Shown in pieces: positions 33,974 to 41,265 of a stretch of DNA of 64,000 bases. Made by a program: the position numbers and the translations under genes. Each line of letters opens with the position of its first letter. Position 1 is the stretch's first letter. The stretch is from Lentzea tibetensis (GTDB taxonomy: Bacteria > Actinomycetota > Actinomycetes > Mycobacteriales > Pseudonocardiaceae): positions 186,001 through 250,000 of the forward strand of contig NZ_VOBR01000002.1 in NCBI RefSeq assembly GCF_007845675.1, written 5' to 3'. Under the pieces are notes generated by a model, which saw only the letters and a list, made by a program, of their open reading frames with translations, searched no databases and had not been told where the DNA came from.

Positions 33974-35023
33974 TCACGTCTGCGGGAGGAAGCCGTTCAC
34001 CAGTGCGAGCCAGTCCTTCTTGACCAGCCAGTGGTCCGGGTCGGCGGCGTCCAGGTAGTAGATCCCGTGCGTGTCCGGGTTGGTGCCGCTGATCCGGTAG
34101 GTCCACCACGCCCAGCCGATGCCGTTGTCGTTGAACGCTCTCAGCACGCTGCGGGCCTTCGGCTTGCTGTCGGTGTTGCCGCTGGGGATGCCGACCTGGT
34201 TGATCCAGACCGGGGCGTCGAACCGGCGCTGGAAGTCCAGGATGTCGGGGATCCGGCTCAGCGCGTTGTCGAAGATGAAGTAGTTGCCGGTGTAGATGAC
34301 GTTCGAGTCCACTGTGGTGTGTGCGGCGGGCAGGCGGTTGAGGTTGTAGTTGTCGTTGGGGCCGACCACGACCGGTGTGCGCCGGTCGATGGCGCGGATC
34401 ACCGGGATGATCGAGTCGTAGAACTCCCGCACCCCGTCGTCGCTCACCCCGGCCGGGTTGGGCTCGGGCAGGATCTCGAACGCCCCGATGTAGGGCGTGC
34501 GCAGGTAGCGCCGGACGAGGAACTGCCACACCTCGACGAACTGCTGCTTCATCTCGGGGTTGGTCCAGAAGTTGTCCGGCCTGTCACCCGCGCCCTGGCC
34601 GTAGTTCGAGTCCACGAACAACGTGATCCACAGGTGGTTGCTGCTCGCCTGCGCGATGGTCTGGTCGAGCACCTTCAGGTGGTCCGGATCGATGTGGCCC
34701 GGCGCGTCGGGGTCACGGCTGTCCACGCCGTCCTTCCACACACCCCACCACCGCAACGGGATCCGCACCGAGTTGGCGCCCGCGGCCGCGTTGTCGCCGG
34801 GGTCCTGCGGCTGCACGGTGCCCCACTGACCCCAGTTGTAGCCGCGCAGGACGATCGGGTTCCTGCTCGGATCGAGCACCTGCGCGCCGGAGACCGACAG
34901 ACGGCCGGGCGCGAGCGCGCTCGCCGTGCTGGCCGGTGTGCCGCAGGCCAGCAGCAGAGCGGCGGTGATCAGGCCCACCGCGGCTCTCCTGCGTCGAGGT
35001 CTGCTTGCCGATGTCAACCTCAC
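33974..35023 (-). CDS. Secreted GH5-like (cellulase fold) protein with altered active site
   Basis: A 349-residue exported (beta/alpha)8 protein of the GH5/cellulase superfamily. The signal region is RPRRRRAAVGLITAALLLACG; LLAC could act as a weak lipobox. Visible family elements are VLRGYNWGQWG, ANSVRIPLRWWGVW, LWITLFVDSNYGQG, VVVGPNDNYN and GWAWWTYRI. The acid/base site reads EILPEPNP (E187) where GH5 usually has NEP, and the nucleophile strand reads PVWINQVG with Q276 where glutamate is expected. It may be a pseudoenzyme or a distinct subfamily. GTG 35023 has a GAGGGG site; upstream GTGs at 35038 and 35083 are alternatives. Confidence 0.82.
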   Translation of the reverse strand: MRLTSASRPRRRRAAVGLITAALLLACGTPASTASALAPGRLSVSGAQVLDPSRNPIVLRGYNWGQWGTVQPQDPGDNAAAGANSVRIPLRWWGVWKDGVDSRDPDAPGHIDPDHLKVLDQTIAQASSNHLWITLFVDSNYGQGAGDRPDNFWTNPEMKQQFVEVWQFLVRRYLRTPYIGAFEILPEPNPAGVSDDGVREFYDSIIPVIRAIDRRTPVVVGPNDNYNLNRLPAAHTTVDSNVIYTGNYFIFDNALSRIPDILDFQRRFDAPVWINQVGIPSGNTDSKPKARSVLRAFNDNGIGWAWWTYRISGTNPDTHGIYYLDAADPDHWLVKKDWLALVNGFLPQT

Positions 35024-35089
35024 GTCATCGCCCCTCACAGTCGGAAGTCGTTCGGGGCACAACGATGCCGGGTTCAGGCTCACCTTTGG

Positions 35090-35111
35090 TTCGAGGGATG
35101 TTCGAGGAATG
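35090..35111. repeat. Tandem 11-bp direct repeat upstream of the GH5-like gene
   Basis: TTCGAGGGATG (35090-35100) is followed directly by TTCGAGGAATG (35101-35111), 10 of 11 bases identical. It lies 67-88 bp upstream of the GH5-like start and just past the end of the small membrane protein gene. The helical-turn period resembles activator sites such as those of SARPs. Confidence 0.45.
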
Positions 35112-35117
35112 TCAAGA

Positions 35118-35333
35118 TCACGAAGCGGTGCGTCGCCTGGTGCGCCACTTGGTGGTGTACGGCAGAGCGAACAGGTACAGGCCGGACACCAGGAGGAAGA
35201 AGAGCGGCGGCAGCGGCAGGTAGAACACCCAGGCGGCGGGCTCCTCCTGCGCCAGTGCGGCGAAGCAGACCATGACCGTCACCGTGAAAGTGATGGACAG
35301 CCAGCGGTGGATCTGTCGAGTCCACTTGTTCAA
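35118..35333 (-). CDS. Small membrane protein with TTG start
   Basis: A 71-residue protein that would be missed if only ATG and GTG were considered. TTG 35331-35333 has a perfect AGGAGG site 6 nt upstream. The sequence KWTRQIHRWLSITFTVTVMVCFAALA resembles the first helix of PepSY-type membrane proteins, followed by a second helix (WVFYLPLPPLFFLLVSGLYLFALPY) and a basic tail. It probably forms a two-helix hairpin. Function unknown. It is on the same strand as the GH5-like gene and about 95 bp before it. Confidence 0.65.
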   Translation of the reverse strand: MNKWTRQIHRWLSITFTVTVMVCFAALAQEEPAAWVFYLPLPPLFFLLVSGLYLFALPYTTKWRTRRRTAS

Positions 35334-35595
35334 GGGAGACCTCCTCGGAACGACGGTGCTGGACGCGATGTCCACGGCGATCACGCTAGGTGCGGCTCGC
35401 TGACCGGCGCTTCTCGATTCCTGATCGGTTCGGTCGCAGCTAGGGCAACCGCCCTGGTAGCGGCCATCAACGAGTGGCTGTGACCAGCACATCTGACGCC
35501 ATGCCATCTCCGGGGCGGCCAGCAGCTGATGAACCGCTCGCCCAAGCCTGAGCGCTACCGCGTCTGACGGGGGATACCTGTCAACGCCGGTGATG
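35334..35595. other. Intergenic region without a convincing gene
   Basis: This 262-bp gap holds the ribosome site of the small membrane protein at one end. A short frame ending MNRSPKPERYRV (stop near 35567) is too short to assign. The motif CTGACCGGCGCTT near 35410 has a similar copy (GTGACCGGCGCTT) near 36094 before the DUF4360 gene, hinting at a small dispersed element. Nothing else is supported. Confidence 0.4.
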
Positions 35596-35961
35596 TCAGG
35601 AAGACGTCAGGCAGAGGGGGTGGCCAGCCGGATCCAGGAGTACCCGCCAGCGTCCGTCGCCGGGCTGATGGTCCGGTTTGGCCGCGCCGAGTTCCAGGGC
35701 CAGCTCTTCCATCGCGTCGAGGTCGTCAGCGCGGAAATCCAGGTGGAACTGTTGTGGCACGTCCTGGCCCGGCCACCGCGGAGCCCGGTATCCGTCAACC
35801 CGCTGGAATCCCAGATCACAGCCGGAGTCGTCCGTCAGAGCGACGAACTCGTCCGTGCTGAAGAGTTCGCGCATCCCGGTCAGTGCACCGTAGAAGCCCG
35901 CCAGCGTCTGCGGGTCGGCACAGTCCAGAGTCACCCCTCGCAGTACAGCGCCTGGCACCAT
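35596..35961 (-). CDS. VOC family (glyoxalase-like) protein
   Basis: A 121-residue single vicinal-oxygen-chelate fold. Features are LRGVTLDCADPQTLAGFYGALTGM at the start, FHLDFRADDLDAMEELALELGA in the middle and WRVLLDPAGHPLCL at the end, which is the typical actinobacterial glyoxalase/bleomycin-resistance-like pattern. ATG 35961 is chosen for its AAGGAG site and because similarity begins right after it. Substrate unknown. Confidence 0.87.
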   Translation of the reverse strand: MVPGAVLRGVTLDCADPQTLAGFYGALTGMRELFSTDEFVALTDDSGCDLGFQRVDGYRAPRWPGQDVPQQFHLDFRADDLDAMEELALELGAAKPDHQPGDGRWRVLLDPAGHPLCLTSS

Positions 35962-36200
35962 TCGCTCCTTCGCATCCGCGCGTCCGTCTCCGTGACCGCC
36001 GCTGCACGCGATCACCGGCCGCAGCCACACCGTACTGGCCACATCCATCGCTGAAGTAGCGGTTTACCCCTGCCGCAGAGCAACGGGTGGCTGTGACCGG
36101 CGCTTTCGACACCCGCCCTAGCCGCATTGCCGGTACCCGTGCAGCGGCCCGGCGATACGCTCTCAAGTCACCGCCGCCGCATGACGCAGAAAGGCATGTC

Positions 36201-36788
36201 ATGCATCTGCTGGCGGTCTCCGCACTCGCCTTGGCCACCCTCGTCGCACCGCACGCCGACCCACCTCCGCCCGGACGAGTCCCGATCGACGTCGTGACCA
36301 TCTCCGGCAACGGCTGCGGGCGCGGGACCGTCGTGTCGGTGGCCGCGGACAACTCCCGGTTCACCCTCGACCACGGCGAGGTCATCGTCTGGGTCGGCGG
36401 CGCCGCGAGACCGACGGACGCCCGGAAGAACTGCCGGTCCATGCTCCGCATCCACGCGCCGCAGGGCTACACGTACGCACTCGCCCCCGCCGTGTACCGC
36501 GGCTGGGTGCACCTCGAACCGGGCGCCACGGCGACCGCCCGGTTCACGCACGTGTTCCAGGGCGGGGAACAGCACGAGACCAGCTACGGCTTCACCGGAC
36601 CGGACGACGACTACTGGGAGCGGATCGACCCCGACGGGCCGGGGCTGCCGTGCGGGCAGACGAGCCTGGTCTCCATCTGGACGGACCTGCGCGTGAGCCT
36701 CGGCAGTTCGAACCCGGCGAAGAGCAGCTACTTGGCGACCGACAGCCCCATGACCGAACATCACTTCACGTGGAAGCGCTGCTCGTAG
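36201..36788 (+). CDS. Secreted DUF4360 family protein
   Basis: A 195-residue exported protein. A short signal peptide (HLLAVSALALATLVAPHA) precedes VPIDVVTISGNGCGRGTVVSVAADNSRFTL, then PTDARKNCRSMLRIHAPQGYTYALAPAVYRGWVHLEPGA and the HVFQGG segment, all characteristic of DUF4360. The family is a beta-rich, disulfide-containing secreted group of unknown function in Streptomyces and fungi. ATG 36201 follows an AAGG-containing site. It stands alone before another secreted-protein gene on the same strand. Confidence 0.85.
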   Translation: MHLLAVSALALATLVAPHADPPPPGRVPIDVVTISGNGCGRGTVVSVAADNSRFTLDHGEVIVWVGGAARPTDARKNCRSMLRIHAPQGYTYALAPAVYRGWVHLEPGATATARFTHVFQGGEQHETSYGFTGPDDDYWERIDPDGPGLPCGQTSLVSIWTDLRVSLGSSNPAKSSYLATDSPMTEHHFTWKRCS

Positions 36789-36812
36789 GCGCGCTGGAAC
36801 CGAGGGGTGCGC

Positions 36813-37703
36813 ATGTCGCGTCTACAGCACATGCGCCTCCTGTTGCTCGCCCTGGCGATCGCGCTCTCGGCGAGCACCGCGCTGAGCGGTGAGGTGACGT
36901 TCGAGGCGGCGGCGGATCCGGTGTGGGGCAAGGCCGAATGCCCTGCCGCGGGGGAGAGGCCGCGCAGCGGTGGCATCCCCGCGAGCTTCGAGGCGGCGTG
37001 GGTGCTGCGGTGCCGTGAGGAGATCCGCGACATCCCCGGCAACGGCCGGTGGCGCGTCACGGTCGTGGAACGGGCCGACACGACGGCGAAGGCGCTGCTC
37101 CGCGAGCTGCGCAAGCCGACGGAGCAGCCGGTCGCCGGGATGGGGTGCGGTCCGGGCTTCGCGCCCGTGCCCCACTTCGCGCTCGTCGACCGCGACGGCG
37201 GGGTGCTGGTGCCGACGGTGCCGGCGGACTGGTGCGACGGCGGGCCGGCGGACGGGGTGCTCCCCGCGTTGGAGTCGCTGCCGTTCCGCGCGCTGTCCGA
37301 ACGGCTGGACGAGCAGATGTTCAGCGAGGCCACCAAGTTCGGCTGCGAGGACGAACTGGCTGACGAGTTCCTCACGCCACGCGCGCCGGGGCCCGCCGAG
37401 ACGGTGTGGCTGCGGCCCGCACACCTGCGCGTGTGCGAGTACGTGGCCACCTCCGACGGTCGCGGACGCTTCGTGTCGGGACGCGCGGTCGGCCGCGCGG
37501 ACGACGACCGGCTGGCCGACGCGCTGGAGAACGCCGGGCCCGCACTCGACTGCACGGCGCGGCACACCCGGTTCGCCGTCATCACGTCGGCCGAACAGCG
37601 GTGGACGATGACGGCCGAGCTGGACGGGTGCCGCCGCGTGCTGCGCCCGAGCGAGTTGCTCGGCCAACTCGACGAGGCCGCCGTCGCGATGCTCGCTCGA
37701 TGA
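36813..37703 (+). CDS. Secreted protein of unknown function
   Basis: A 296-residue protein with a clear signal peptide (RLLLLALAIALSASTALSG) and a cysteine-rich mature part (at least eight Cys, for example in WVLRCREE, GMGCGPGF, ADWCDGG, FGCEDE and LRVCEYV), consistent with a disulfide-stabilised extracellular protein. I recognise no domain. ATG 36813 is chosen because GAGGGG lies 6 nt upstream; GTG 36807 is too close to that site. It is 24 nt after the DUF4360 gene and probably cotranscribed with it. Confidence 0.75.
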   Translation: MSRLQHMRLLLLALAIALSASTALSGEVTFEAAADPVWGKAECPAAGERPRSGGIPASFEAAWVLRCREEIRDIPGNGRWRVTVVERADTTAKALLRELRKPTEQPVAGMGCGPGFAPVPHFALVDRDGGVLVPTVPADWCDGGPADGVLPALESLPFRALSERLDEQMFSEATKFGCEDELADEFLTPRAPGPAETVWLRPAHLRVCEYVATSDGRGRFVSGRAVGRADDDRLADALENAGPALDCTARHTRFAVITSAEQRWTMTAELDGCRRVLRPSELLGQLDEAAVAMLAR

Positions 37704-37722
37704 AATGGCTGGGGCGCGTGGC

Positions 37723-37728
37723 TAGCCT
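37723..37728 (+). promoter_or_regulatory. -10 box for leaderless methyltransferase transcript
   Basis: TAGCCT ends 6 nt before the methyltransferase ATG, with no Shine-Dalgarno sequence between. It lies in the 31-nt gap after the preceding secreted-protein gene. Confidence 0.4.
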
Positions 37729-37734
37729 TGGCCA

Positions 37735-38739
37735 ATGGATCTTCCTGCGGCGGCGCCGTCGATTCGAGCCATGGCCGATCTCGCCACCCCGATGGCCATC
37801 CGGGTGGCCGCGACGCTCAGCCTGGCGGAGCGCGCGGGGAGGGCGGGAGCGACGGCGGAGCAGCTCGCGGCCGAGACGGGGACCTCCGCGCCTGCACTGC
37901 GACGCCTGCTCGACCACCTGGTCGAGGTCGGCGTGTTCGACCTCGACGCGGAGTCGAGCCGCTATCGCCCCACGGGCCTGGGCGCCCAGATGCGCGAGGA
38001 CTCCCCGGAAGGGGTGAAGCCCCTGCTCGACATCAACTGCGCGGGCGGCCGCGCGGACCTCGCCTTCGTCGACCTGCTCGGGACGATCACCACCGGCGCA
38101 CCTGCCTACGCGCACCGGTACGGGCGCGAGTTCTGGGCGGACCTCGACACCGAGCCCGAGCTGCGGCGCTCGTTCGACGCCCAGATGAACTGGCGGTTCC
38201 AGGTGCAGGCGCCGCAGATCGCCGAACGCTTCGACTGGAGCCGGTTCGCCGAGATCCTCGACGTCGGCGGGGGCGACGGTCCGGTGCTCGCCGCGATCCT
38301 GCACGCCCATCCCGATGTGCGCGGACGGCTGCTGGACCTGGCTCCGGCGGCGGCCGCTGCCGCCGGCAGGTTCGCGGCGGCTGGGCTCGATGACCGGGCC
38401 GGCGCCGTTGCCGGCAGCTTCTTCGACCCCCTGCCCGCGGGGGCCGACGCCTACGTCCTGTCCGACATCCTGCACAACTGGGACGACGACCACGCCCGCA
38501 AGATCCTGACCGGGTGCCGCCGGGCCGCCGCGCCGAACGGCACCGTGGTGGTGATCGAGCCGGTGCGGGGGCAGGGCGCGAGCACCGCGTTCGACCTGTT
38601 CATGCTGGTGTGCTTCGGCGGCAGGGAGAGGACGGTCGACGAGCTCGCCGGGCTGGCCGCGGGCTGCGGGCTCGCGCTCCGCGGTTCAGGTCCCGTGGCC
38701 GAAGGACGGACGGCACTGGAGTTCGGCGTCGCGGACTGA
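37735..38739 (+). CDS. SAM-dependent O-methyltransferase (acetylserotonin/polyketide type)
   Basis: A 334-residue class I methyltransferase of the Methyltransf_2 family, like those that O-methylate polyketides and other natural products. An N-terminal winged-helix dimerisation domain (about 15-85, with MAIRVAATLSLAERAG and LRRLLDHLVEVGVF) precedes the SAM-binding domain with motif ILDVGGGDGPVLAAIL (about 177-192), acidic loop LLDLAPAA, and the catalytic-region histidine in LSDILHNWDDDHARKIL. It stands alone and no biosynthetic core gene is near. Substrate unknown. Confidence 0.9.
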   Translation: MDLPAAAPSIRAMADLATPMAIRVAATLSLAERAGRAGATAEQLAAETGTSAPALRRLLDHLVEVGVFDLDAESSRYRPTGLGAQMREDSPEGVKPLLDINCAGGRADLAFVDLLGTITTGAPAYAHRYGREFWADLDTEPELRRSFDAQMNWRFQVQAPQIAERFDWSRFAEILDVGGGDGPVLAAILHAHPDVRGRLLDLAPAAAAAAGRFAAAGLDDRAGAVAGSFFDPLPAGADAYVLSDILHNWDDDHARKILTGCRRAAAPNGTVVVIEPVRGQGASTAFDLFMLVCFGGRERTVDELAGLAAGCGLALRGSGPVAEGRTALEFGVAD

Positions 38740-38740
38740 C

Positions 38741-39583
38741 TCAGGTCACGGAGATCGCCGCACCGGGAACGTGCAGCACGCCGCCCTTCAGGTCCGTCGC
38801 CCGCACCGTCACCTCGGTGAAGATCACGAACGGCACGATCAGCGGCGGCGGTGAGTTCGCGGAGTAGTCGACGGGGATCTTCACGCCGAGCACGTTCAGG
38901 TTGGCCCGCAACCGCACGACGAGCAGCTCGATCCGCCCGCGCGACACGGTCGACACGGCACCGGGCGCCGCGCGGGTCACGATCTTCGCGCCGTTGCCGA
39001 GGTCGCCGGTCTGCACGAGGTCGCGCGCCCGCAGCACGGAAGCGGTGAACCGCAGCACCTTCACGACGCGACCGTCCACAACGGAGTCGACGATCCCGGT
39101 GTAGCGCAGGCCCTCGATGTCCAGTCTGCTCGCGGTGAGCGTCCACTCCCGCGTCACCGCCGCGTGGCCAGGCTGCAGCAGGAGCAGCGCGATCACCGCG
39201 ACACCGGCCACCGGTGTGCGGGGCTGGTCCGTCCACGCCACGGCCAGCGCCCCGCCGAGCAGGCCGAGCACGGACCCGAGCAGGAAGCCGCCGAGGTTCG
39301 TGGTCACCAGCGCGACGAGCGACAGCACCACGGCCATCGCGCCCGCGGGCAGCCTGAACTGCGGCCGCAGCCAGAGCGAGCACGCGCAGATCAACAGCAG
39401 GACACCGATCAGCAGCGCCGAAACGCCACCGATGGTCCTGATCGAGATGACCACGTCGCCCAGCCGCACGTTCGCGAAAGGAGGGAAGAGGATCACCAAT
39501 GCCGCAGCGGTCACGAGCAGGCCTGCCCCGAAGGGCCTGCCCGCCCGCCACCGCAGAAACGCGCGCCACGCGGTCAGAAGCAC
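38741..39583 (-). CDS. DUF6114 family membrane protein
   Basis: A 280-residue protein. The N-terminal half holds four to five helices (FGAGLLVTAAALVILFPPF, ALLIGVLLLICACSLWL, GAMAVVLSLVALVTTNLGGFLLGSVLGLLG) typical of DUF6114. The C-terminal half after about residue 130 looks like an exported beta-rich domain (LDIEGLRYTGIVDSV) of unknown type. GTG 39583 overlaps the last 10 nt of the DUF6230 gene, so the pair is translationally coupled, the usual arrangement for these two families in actinomycetes. Function unknown. Confidence 0.8.
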   Translation of the reverse strand: MLLTAWRAFLRWRAGRPFGAGLLVTAAALVILFPPFANVRLGDVVISIRTIGGVSALLIGVLLLICACSLWLRPQFRLPAGAMAVVLSLVALVTTNLGGFLLGSVLGLLGGALAVAWTDQPRTPVAGVAVIALLLLQPGHAAVTREWTLTASRLDIEGLRYTGIVDSVVDGRVVKVLRFTASVLRARDLVQTGDLGNGAKIVTRAAPGAVSTVSRGRIELLVVRLRANLNVLGVKIPVDYSANSPPPLIVPFVIFTEVTVRATDLKGGVLHVPGAAISVT

Positions 39584-40164
39584 TCTTGCTTCCCCTGGCG
39601 CACGGACAGGCCGAGGCCCTTGAACCTGATCGTCTGCGCGGTCGTGCTCCACGCCACCAGCCGCGCCGACCCGATCACCGCGCTGTCGGCCTGCAGCGCG
39701 AACGCGCCGGGCGTGCCCTTCAGGCCCTCCGGTCCCTTGTCGACCTGACCCGCGTCCACGCCGATCTGCGGGTTGGTGACCGTCAGGTCGCCGTTGAGAT
39801 CGGTCAGTCCGACGACGAGGTTGTCGGCCGTCATGCTGCCGTTACCCGCCGCCGTGATCTTCATGGTGACGTCGCCGACGAGCGGCAGGCTGCCCATGAA
39901 GACCGACTGGCAGAACGAGTCGAGCGTCGCCTTGCGAAACCCGTTCACCGCCACCGCGTGCGCCTGCCCCGAGCCCGCGTCGACGCTGCCGAACTGGACG
40001 AACCCGTCACCGCGCAAGCCGTCCGCCGACACCTTGAAACTGCTGCCGGAGACCGCGAACGAGGCCGCCAGCGCTCCCTGCGACATGCCGAACAAGAGAA
40101 ACCCGGCACCAACGGCACCGGCGCCGAGCACACCGACGAACCTCGACCAGCGAGTTCTTCCCAT
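39574..40164 (-). CDS. DUF6230 family secreted/cell-surface protein
   Basis: A 196-residue protein with one N-terminal helix or signal anchor (FVGVLGAGAVGAGFLLFGMSQGALA) and a beta-rich body (FAVSGSSFKVSADGLRGDGFVQFG, then GLGLSVRQGKQEC). This fits DUF6230, found next to DUF6114 in Streptomyces and relatives, commonly near a TetR regulator. GGAAGGAGAG precedes the ATG. A 17-bp palindrome lies 82 bp upstream. Role unknown. Confidence 0.8.
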   Translation of the reverse strand: MGRTRWSRFVGVLGAGAVGAGFLLFGMSQGALAASFAVSGSSFKVSADGLRGDGFVQFGSVDAGSGQAHAVAVNGFRKATLDSFCQSVFMGSLPLVGDVTMKITAAGNGSMTADNLVVGLTDLNGDLTVTNPQIGVDAGQVDKGPEGLKGTPGAFALQADSAVIGSARLVAWSTTAQTIRFKGLGLSVRQGKQECF

Positions 40165-40245
40165 GGCTCTCCTTCCCTGGCAGTTCGGACAATGCCGGTG
40201 CGGGACAGGAAAACGAGCCGTTGCAGTCTAGAAACCACCCCGGAG

Positions 40246-40262
40246 AGTGAGCATTGCTCACT
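40246..40262. promoter_or_regulatory. Palindromic operator upstream of DUF6230/DUF6114
   Basis: AGTGAGC-ATT-GCTCACT is a perfect 7-bp dyad with a 3-nt centre, the size of many TetR-family operators. It lies between the SGNH gene end and the DUF6230 start. A weak terminator for the SGNH gene is an alternative reading. Confidence 0.5.
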
Positions 40263-40290
40263 TTTCGTGTGCGGTGCCGTATGCGCGTGA

Positions 40291-41190
40291 TCAGCGGCCG
40301 GTGGTCGCCAGCACCGCGGACGCGATCGCCTCGTGGCCGGCCGGCGTGGGATGCACGTCGGTGTGCTGGCAGAAGTACGTCAGCGCGCACACCTTCGCCA
40401 CCGGTGTCGGGATCGGGCCGTAGGTCGGGTCCTGGGTCACGTCCGTCAGCGGCCCGTAGCCCCCGGTCGTGGCGGTGACGTCGACGAACTCGGCCCCGAC
40501 CTTCTCGTACTCGGCCTTGAGCGTTGCGTTGAAGACGTCGCGGAACAGCGTCACCGACAGCTGGGCGAGGTTCTTGCCGTCCCGGAAGTCGGGGGACACC
40601 CACGCTCCGAGGAACACGTCCGGGTAGGTCAGCCCCACGATCCGGGCGTCGCCCGCGGCCGCGCGGAGTGCCGGCAGCACGGCGGCCAGGTTGGCCCTGA
40701 TCTCTTCCACGGCACGGGACGTGCACACCAGCGGCTCCGGCGCCGTCGCGCACGGTGCCAGGTCGTTGCCGCCGATCACCACCGTCACCAGGCCCACTCG
40801 CCCCTGGTTCTCGCGCAGCACCTGCACGGCAGCGTCGAGCTGGGTGCGGCCTGCCGGATCGGGTCCGCCCGGCGCGCGGTTGCCAGGAGCGCAGCCGGGG
40901 TCGACGCGCATCTGCGCGGAGGTGGCGCCGCTGCACGCGAGGTTGATCAACCGCATACCCGACCGCGTGGCGACGAGGTGGGCGAAGCTGTCGCCGGTGC
41001 CGCTGGCCTGCGCCGGCCGGTACCCGGTCGCGTACGAGTCGCCCAGCGACACGTAGACGCGCTCACCGGGCGGGGTGCTGCTGGCCGGGGGCGTCGTCGT
41101 GGCCGGGGGAGCGGGAGCCGGCGTCGCAGTGCACGCTCCGAGCGTCACCAGCAGCGCCCCGATCAGTGTCCGTCGCCGACATCTCGGCAC
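40291..41190 (-). CDS. SGNH/GDSL hydrolase lipoprotein
   Basis: A 299-residue lipoprotein: lipobox LGAC with C20, then a Pro/Thr-rich spacer, then the hydrolase. Block I is VSLGDSYATGY with nucleophile S52, block III is VIGGNDLAPC, and block V is HTDVHPTPAGH, giving the Asp-His pair. These are esterase or lipase-like enzymes acting on acyl or acetyl esters at the cell surface. GTG 41190 is the start. It is upstream of, and on the same strand as, the DUF6230/6114 pair. Confidence 0.9.
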   Translation of the reverse strand: MPRCRRRTLIGALLVTLGACTATPAPAPPATTTPPASSTPPGERVYVSLGDSYATGYRPAQASGTGDSFAHLVATRSGMRLINLACSGATSAQMRVDPGCAPGNRAPGGPDPAGRTQLDAAVQVLRENQGRVGLVTVVIGGNDLAPCATAPEPLVCTSRAVEEIRANLAAVLPALRAAAGDARIVGLTYPDVFLGAWVSPDFRDGKNLAQLSVTLFRDVFNATLKAEYEKVGAEFVDVTATTGGYGPLTDVTQDPTYGPIPTPVAKVCALTYFCQHTDVHPTPAGHEAIASAVLATTGR

Positions 41191-41265
41191 GTCGGCCCCT
41201 TTCGTCCGAGATGTGGCCGTCCCGGCTTTCGACGGTACAGACCGCTCAGATGTGGCGTTGAGCCG

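Noticed and set aside
35480-35570. Short frame ending MNRSPKPERYRV
   Set aside because: It is too short, has no ribosome site and matches no family I know; it may be a gene remnant, but this cannot be supported.
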